Assembly: GCF_000775285.1 (NCBI RefSeq)
Contig: NZ_JJML01000005.1
Coordinates: 6,124-53,241 of the forward strand
DNA: 47,118 nucleotides
Source: Neosynechococcus sphagnicola sy1
GTDB taxonomy: Bacteria; Cyanobacteriota; Cyanobacteriia; Neosynechococcales; Neosynechococcaceae
Reading direction: 5' to 3'
Below are positions 42,293 to 47,118 of this stretch, in pieces. The notes beneath the pieces were generated by a model. The model did no database searches, was not told where the DNA came from, and was given only the letters and a program-made list of their open reading frames with translations. Both the position numbers and the translations under genes were made by a program. Positions within the stretch are counted from its first letter, which is position 1. Every line of letters starts with the position of its first letter.

Positions 42293-45200
42293 ATGAGTTC
42301 TACACTTCCCTGGTTAAATGATGGCTTTGAACCCAATACCATCGATGCCTCAGGAACAAGCCTGGATACTAGCAGTATCCAGGAAGTCAAGCATGGCTCA
42401 ACGACAGAGGGGTTTTTGCGCTATCGCCTCAGGGTAGTTGAGGATTTGTGGGAACGGGTGCTGAAGCAGGAGTGTGGTCAGGAGTTGGTTGACTTGTTAA
42501 AACAACTCCGGGAACTTTGTTCACCCGAAGGTCAGGCCGCGGATTTCCCTGAAGCAGAGGTACTGCAACTGGTTGAAAAGCTGGATTTGAATGAAGCCAT
42601 TCGAGCTGCTCGTGCCTTTGCTCTCTACTTCCAGTTGATTAATATTGTTGAACAGCATTACGAGCAGCGAGAGCAGCAGCAATATCGTTCTGCCCAATCA
42701 GCCCCTGAGCCTCCCTTCAAACACGCCCGTCACCCTGGAGCCTACAGCGAGATCATGGGATCGCGTCCAGAAGCGGAACTGTTGGAGAAGAGTTTGCAAG
42801 AAACAGACGCTCCTCGGCGGGATTTAGGAACCTTTCACTGGCTGTTTCCCCAACTCCAGAACTTGAATGTGCCCCCAGGCCAGATTCAGCACTTGCTGGA
42901 CAATTTAGATGTCCGACTGGTGTTTACTGCTCACCCGACGGAAATTGTCCGCCACACCATTCGGGATAAGCAACGACGGTTGGCTGGCGTGCTGCGAGAT
43001 CTCGATCAGGTAGAAGAAGGACGGGAGGAGACCGTCAACTTCGGTTCCTCCTGGGAAGTAGAAGCCTTGATGGGACGTCTAACCGAAGAAATTCGACTGT
43101 GGTGGCGCACGGATGAGTTACATCAGTTTAAGCCAACGGTCTTAGATGAGGTGGATTACACGCTGCACTACTTTAAAGAAGTGCTGTTTGATGCGATTCC
43201 TCATCTTCATCAACGGCTCCATCGCGCCTTAAAAACCTCGTTCCCCAAGCTGAATCCCCCCCGGTATAACTTCTGCAACTTCGGTTCCTGGGTTGGTTCA
43301 GACCGAGATGGCAATCCTTCTGTTATTCCCCAAGTCACCTGGGAAACCGCCTGTTATCAGCGCAGCCTCGTGCTCGAAAAGTATATTCAGTCCGTGAACC
43401 GTCTCACCAACTTGCTGAGTCTGTCATTACACTGGAGCGATGTGTTACCCGATCTACTGGAGTCTTTGGAACAGGATCAGTTACAGCTTCCGGAGATCTA
43501 TAACCAGTTTTCCATTCGCTATCGGCAAGAACCCTATCGGCTGAAGTTGATGTATGTCTTGAAGCGGCTGGAAAATACCCGCGATCGCAACAACCGAGTC
43601 AAGCATGGTGATTGTCTACAACTGCACATTTCCGAAGCGGATGTGACGAATATCTACCGCTCTGGCCACGACTTCCTAGCGGAGTTACGGCTGATTCAGC
43701 GCAACCTTACGGAAACAGGGTTGACCTGTCGCGATCTGGAGCAATTGATTTGTCAGGTAGAAATCTACGGGTTTCATTTAGCGCAACTGGATATCCGCCA
43801 GGAGAGCTCTCGTCATAGTGAAGCCCTCAACGAAATTGCCGCCTATTTAGAGATTCTCCCCAAATCCTACAATCAGCTCAGTGAACATGAGCGATCGCTG
43901 TGGTTGTCCACGGAATTGCAAACGCGCCGTCCCTTGATCCCAGGCGAGTTACCTTTTTCGGAACCGACCTGTGAGATTATCGAAACCTTTCGGATGCTGC
44001 GGCGGCTGCAACAAGAATTTGGGGTTGACATTTGCCACACCTATATTATCAGCATGAGTCACGAGGTCAGTGATCTCCTGGAAGTGTTGCTCTTAGCAAA
44101 GGAAGCCGGGTTATACGACCCGGCCACAGGCTGCGGCAGTCTGCAAGTGGTGCCTCTCTTTGAAACGGTGGAGGATCTCCGCCATGCCCCCTCCGTCATG
44201 CGCTTTTTGTTTGAGCTGCCCCTCTATCGCGCCTTTTTACAAGGGGGTACCGCTACTCCCCCAGCTGCAGTGGCGCTGCAAGAAGTGATGTTGGGCTATT
44301 CCGATAGCAACAAGGACTCAGGATTTCTCAGTAGTAACTGGGAAATCCATAAGGCCCAGAAATCCTTACAACGAATTGCCCGAGCATTTGGCATTGAACT
44401 CTGTATCTTTCACGGACGCGGTGGTTCCGTCGGTCGGGGGGGCGGGCCTGCCCATGCAGCCATTCTGGCCCAACCCAGCCATACCATTGATGGCCGGATT
44501 AAAATCACCGAGCAGGGAGAGGTGCTGGCTTCCAAATATTCCTTGTTTGAACTAGCACTCTATAACCTAGAAAACATTACGGCGGCGGTCATTCAGGCAA
44601 GCCTTCTGGGGATTGGATTTGATGATATCCAGCCCTGGAATGAAATTATGGAAGAGTTGTCCATGCGATCGCGGGCTCACTATCGCAAGTTAATTTACGA
44701 ACAACCTGATTTTGTAGATTTCTTCCATTCCGTCACCCCCATTGAAGAAATCAGTCAATTACAAATTAGTTCTCGGCCTTCCCGTCGGGGAGGTCGAAAG
44801 GAACTAGTGAATCTGCGAGCCATCCCCTGGGTCTTTAGTTGGACACAGAGCCGCTTCTTACTCCCTGCTTGGTATGGCGTGGGAACCGCACTGCAAGAAT
44901 TTTTGGACGAAGCCCCGGAAGAACATCTGAAGTTGTTCCGCTATTTTTACTACAAGTGGCCTTTCTTTAAGATGGTGATCTCGAAGGTAGAGATGACCCT
45001 GGCAAAAGTGGATCTCCAGATTGCCCAGCATTATGTGCGCGAACTCTCTTTGCCCGAGGATCAGGAGCGTTTTATTAGCCTCTTTGAGCAGATTGCCCAG
45101 GAGTATCATCTCGCCCGTAACCTGGTGCTGAACATCACGGGGCACAAACGTTTGTTAGATGGCGACCCCGAACTTCAGCGTTCGGTGCAACTGCGCAACG

Positions 45201-45373
45201 GTACGATCGTGCCTCTAGGCTTTATTCAGGTGTCGTTACTGAAGCGACTGCGACAACATGCCAGTCAGGCTAGCTCCGGTACCATTCGCTCCCGCTATAG
45301 TAAGGGGGAGTTATTGCGGGGTGCCTTGCTGACCATCAACGGGATTGCCGCAGGGATGCGGAATACGGGTTAG
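42293..45373 (+). CDS. ppc: phosphoenolpyruvate carboxylase
   Basis: 1,026 residues, the usual size for cyanobacteria. Carboxylates PEP with bicarbonate to oxaloacetate, refilling the interrupted citric acid cycle and feeding aspartate-family synthesis. The catalytic His lies in FTAHPTE (211-217). Other active-site boxes are [11 protein letters not shown] (near 667) and [14 protein letters not shown] (near 705). The C-terminus ends in RNTG, which sits in the allosteric aspartate-binding region. The N-terminus lacks the phosphorylatable serine motif of plant enzymes. The frame is clean across 3 kb. Confidence 0.97.
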   Translation: MSSTLPWLNDGFEPNTIDASGTSLDTSSIQEVKHGSTTEGFLRYRLRVVEDLWERVLKQECGQELVDLLKQLRELCSPEGQAADFPEAEVLQLVEKLDLNEAIRAARAFALYFQLINIVEQHYEQREQQQYRSAQSAPEPPFKHARHPGAYSEIMGSRPEAELLEKSLQETDAPRRDLGTFHWLFPQLQNLNVPPGQIQHLLDNLDVRLVFTAHPTEIVRHTIRDKQRRLAGVLRDLDQVEEGREETVNFGSSWEVEALMGRLTEEIRLWWRTDELHQFKPTVLDEVDYTLHYFKEVLFDAIPHLHQRLHRALKTSFPKLNPPRYNFCNFGSWVGSDRDGNPSVIPQVTWETACYQRSLVLEKYIQSVNRLTNLLSLSLHWSDVLPDLLESLEQDQLQLPEIYNQFSIRYRQEPYRLKLMYVLKRLENTRDRNNRVKHGDCLQLHISEADVTNIYRSGHDFLAELRLIQRNLTETGLTCRDLEQLICQVEIYGFHLAQLDIRQESSRHSEALNEIAAYLEILPKSYNQLSEHERSLWLSTELQTRRPLIPGELPFSEPTCEIIETFRMLRRLQQEFGVDICHTYIISMSHEVSDLLEVLLLAKEAGLYDPATGCGSLQVVPLFETVEDLRHAPSVMRFLFELPLYRAFLQGGTATPPAAVALQEVMLGYSDSNKDSGFLSSNWEIHKAQKSLQRIARAFGIELCIFHGRGGSVGRGGGPAHAAILAQPSHTIDGRIKITEQGEVLASKYSLFELALYNLENITAAVIQASLLGIGFDDIQPWNEIMEELSMRSRAHYRKLIYEQPDFVDFFHSVTPIEEISQLQISSRPSRRGGRKELVNLRAIPWVFSWTQSRFLLPAWYGVGTALQEFLDEAPEEHLKLFRYFYYKWPFFKMVISKVEMTLAKVDLQIAQHYVRELSLPEDQERFISLFEQIAQEYHLARNLVLNITGHKRLLDGDPELQRSVQLRNGTIVPLGFIQVSLLKRLRQHASQASSGTIRSRYSKGELLRGALLTINGIAAGMRNTG

Positions 45374-45441
45374 CTACTAGGCGGGGTGGGATTCGTTCGC
45401 TGTGAAATGGGTTTGCAATCCTATAAGCAGCGGGGGAGACG

Positions 45442-45458
45442 CTAGGGTAACTCCCTAG
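45442..45458. repeat. small hairpin after ppc
   Basis: CTAGGG-TAACT-CCCTAG, a perfect 6-bp stem with 5-nt loop between convergent ppc and the kinase gene. Without a T run it is a weak terminator candidate, or part of the tRNA-like sequence beside it. Confidence 0.4.
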
Positions 45459-45504
45459 AAATCTCTAACTGACTTGATGATGAAGGTGCAAGTCCTTGCT
45501 TTAG

Positions 45505-45533
45505 GTGCGAGTTCGATGCTCGCTACCCGCTTT
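45505..45533 (+). other. tRNA 3'-half-like sequence (T arm plus acceptor strand)
   Basis: GCGAG-TTCGATG-CTCGC has the 5-bp stem and TTCGA loop of a T arm and is followed directly by TACCCGC, which looks like the 3' acceptor strand of a tRNA-Gly-like molecule. No proper D arm, anticodon arm or 5' GCGGGTA is seen upstream, so this is not a complete tRNA. It may be the residue of an integration (att) event or chance. Confidence 0.35.
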
Positions 45534-45561
45534 CTCACAAGATCAAATCTGCCTAGAGTCT

Positions 45562-47118
45562 TCAACTAGGGCGGTTTAGTTGCTCGTTAATCAGGCATTC
45601 CACTTGATGATATTCCGCCCTCAGTTGCTCAATTGTCTCCTGCGATCTGACAAAGGTGTGGTTACGGCCACTGATTTCAAGGGCTGCACATTGCCCTGCC
45701 AAAATGGTTGCCCCAATGGCGGCGCTGGTGGACTTCAATTTGTGAGCGGTTTGCCACAATAACTCAGCATCTCCCTGGGCGATCGCCTGTTGGATCAGCT
45801 GAATCATCGGCGGTACTTCAACGAGAAAGCAATCAAAGATTTCCCGCAGAAACTCCCCATCGTCCCCTGACATTTCCCGCAGATCGGCGAGAACTTTTAG
45901 ATTCAATGTCGGACTTTGGGAGTCAATACGGGCAGTCCCCGACTCCTCGATTTTCGGTTTTACTTCCCGTGACTGGTATCGCCGCAGAACCTGATCTAAG
46001 TCCTCAATACGGACGGGTTTACTAATGTAATCGTCCATACCCGCTGCTAAACAGCGTTCGCGATCGCCCTTCATGGCATTGGCCGTCATGGCAATAATCC
46101 AAGGACGGGAGGGTGCTGCCCATTGCTGATGAATTTGCTCAGTTGCTTCTAAGCCATCCATCTCAGGCATTTGCACATCCATTAAAATCAGGTCGTAGGG
46201 TTGACGATGTAACGACTCCAAAACCTCCAAGCCATTGGCTGCCACATCGGCGCGACACCCAAGACGTTGGAGCATCAGCAATCCCAGCTTTTGGTTGACC
46301 GCATTGTCTTCAGCCAATAGCACTCTTAAGGACAATGGTTCCGGCATTAAGGACTGCAAAGATGGCTGAAAGCTAGATTCGGCCTCCAGGCTGATCTCGC
46401 AACTATGTAAGGCTCGGCTCAAGGTACTCATGAGTTGCGCTTGCTTCACAGGTTTCAGCAGATAGGCTGAGGCTTTTACTTGGTCTAGAACCTGACGATG
46501 TTGTTGCCCCAGGGAAATCAACATCACAATGGGTAAGTTTTGACCCTTGGGATGCTGGCGCAGGGCTGTGACTAAAGCTGCGCCCTCAATGTCAGGCATC
46601 AGCATCTCCACAATTGACAGGTCAAAATCAGGCTGCTGACTCAGCTGTTCCAGGGCTTCTGTGCCGGAGTGAACGGATTGAGGGAACATTCCCCAGGATT
46701 GAGTTTGTAGCGTCAGAATCTGGCAATTTGTGGTGTTGGCATCCACAATCAGCAACCGTTTACCCGCTAGTTCCAGGGGAGGAATGACGCTCTCCGAGGT
46801 ATCTGGATCGGGGGTAGCATGGGTCAAAATGGTGAACCAGAAGGTTGATCCCTGCCCAACCTGGCTCTCAACGCCAATGGTTCCCTGCATCATTTCACAG
46901 AGATGCTTACTGATCGCGAGTCCTAACCCAGTCCCGCCATACTTTCGTGTAATGGAGGAGTCAACCTGGCTAAAGGATTGGAACAACCGCTGCAGGCGAT
47001 CGCGGGGACCAATCCCCGTATCCTTGACCGCAAAGCGCAGTTGCAATGGAGAGCTGGCCCTGGGGTTGGGGCTGGCAATGCTTCAGCCAGACCTAGCTGA
47101 TGGTCAGGGATTTCCTGA
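45562..47118 (-). CDS. hybrid histidine kinase, 3' part (runs off the window)
   Basis: Only the C-terminal ~500 residues are present. In order: the end of a HATPase domain (GGTGLGLAISKHLCEMM, GSTFWFTI); a first receiver domain whose phosphoacceptor Asp is replaced (LSIVEMLMPD); a second, intact receiver (LLAEDNAVNQKLGLLML, LILMDVQMPEMDG, KPVRIEDLDQ); and an HPt domain with His in AHKLKSTSAA. The frame is open from 47046; upstream an in-frame TGA precedes it, while another frame reads on (LGLAEALPAPTPGP), so one more single-base error is likely near 47040-47080. The sensor part lies outside the window. Signal unknown. Confidence 0.88.

Overview
The window comes from a cyanobacterium. HIP1 octamers (GCGATCGC) occur throughout. 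The genes are typical of oxygenic phototrophs: a CRR7-type NDH-1 factor, a DesA-type acyl-lipid desaturase, a TxlA/HCF164-like thioredoxin, a photosystem II S4-domain protein, a ComFB/CdgR-like protein, a cyanobacterial-type PEP carboxylase and a one-piece tmRNA whose tag begins ANNIVPFARK. Base composition is moderately GC-rich, except in AT-rich stretches at about 32.8-33.5 kb and 34.5-37 kb.

Layout. 0.15-18.2 kb is a housekeeping region: alpha/beta hydrolase, crr7, dus, rpiA, a TPR protein, desA, a mannose-1-phosphate guanylyltransferase/phosphomutase fusion, a small membrane protein, a methyltransferase, an EF-hand transaldolase, a cbiG-cobJ fusion, a DHH phosphoesterase, txlA, ssrA, a lipid-A-disaccharide-synthase-like protein and a Mn/Zn ABC permease. 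18.2-32.8 kb is one co-directional minus-strand block of six genes for secreted proteins, probably an operon. It encodes four DUF11-repeat proteins (one with an SdrD-like domain and a Pro-Thr repeat), a large outer-membrane barrel protein with a Big_1-like Ig domain, and a CSLREA/parallel beta-helix protein. Two of its junctions are overlapping stop/start codons. This block is the best candidate for an undescribed system, a cell-surface structure or its export apparatus. 33.5-38 kb is a graveyard of mobile DNA: IS256 remnants, an internally deleted ISL3 copy placed inside IS256 sequence, two oppositely oriented pieces of a P-type ATPase, a pair of about 95-bp direct repeats, and a ParB-domain protein fused to what looks like a catalytically dead DNA methyltransferase. 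38-47.1 kb returns to core genes: an M23 peptidase, a ComFB-like gene, larE, a PSII S4 protein, a small membrane protein, ppc and the 3' part of a hybrid histidine kinase that runs off the window.

Main caveat. At least fifteen reading-frame breaks occur. All but one lie in runs of 5-9 identical bases, and nearly all are repaired by removing one base from the run. They hit core genes (dus, the DHH phosphoesterase, the M23 peptidase) as well as the surface cluster, so I read them as homopolymer sequencing errors rather than pseudogenes, and I annotate the repaired genes.

Pathway links. rpiA and transaldolase serve the pentose phosphate and Calvin cycles. ppc replenishes C4 acids. cbiG-cobJ makes the corrin ring. 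The guanylyltransferase fusion and the surface cluster point to investment in the cell envelope.
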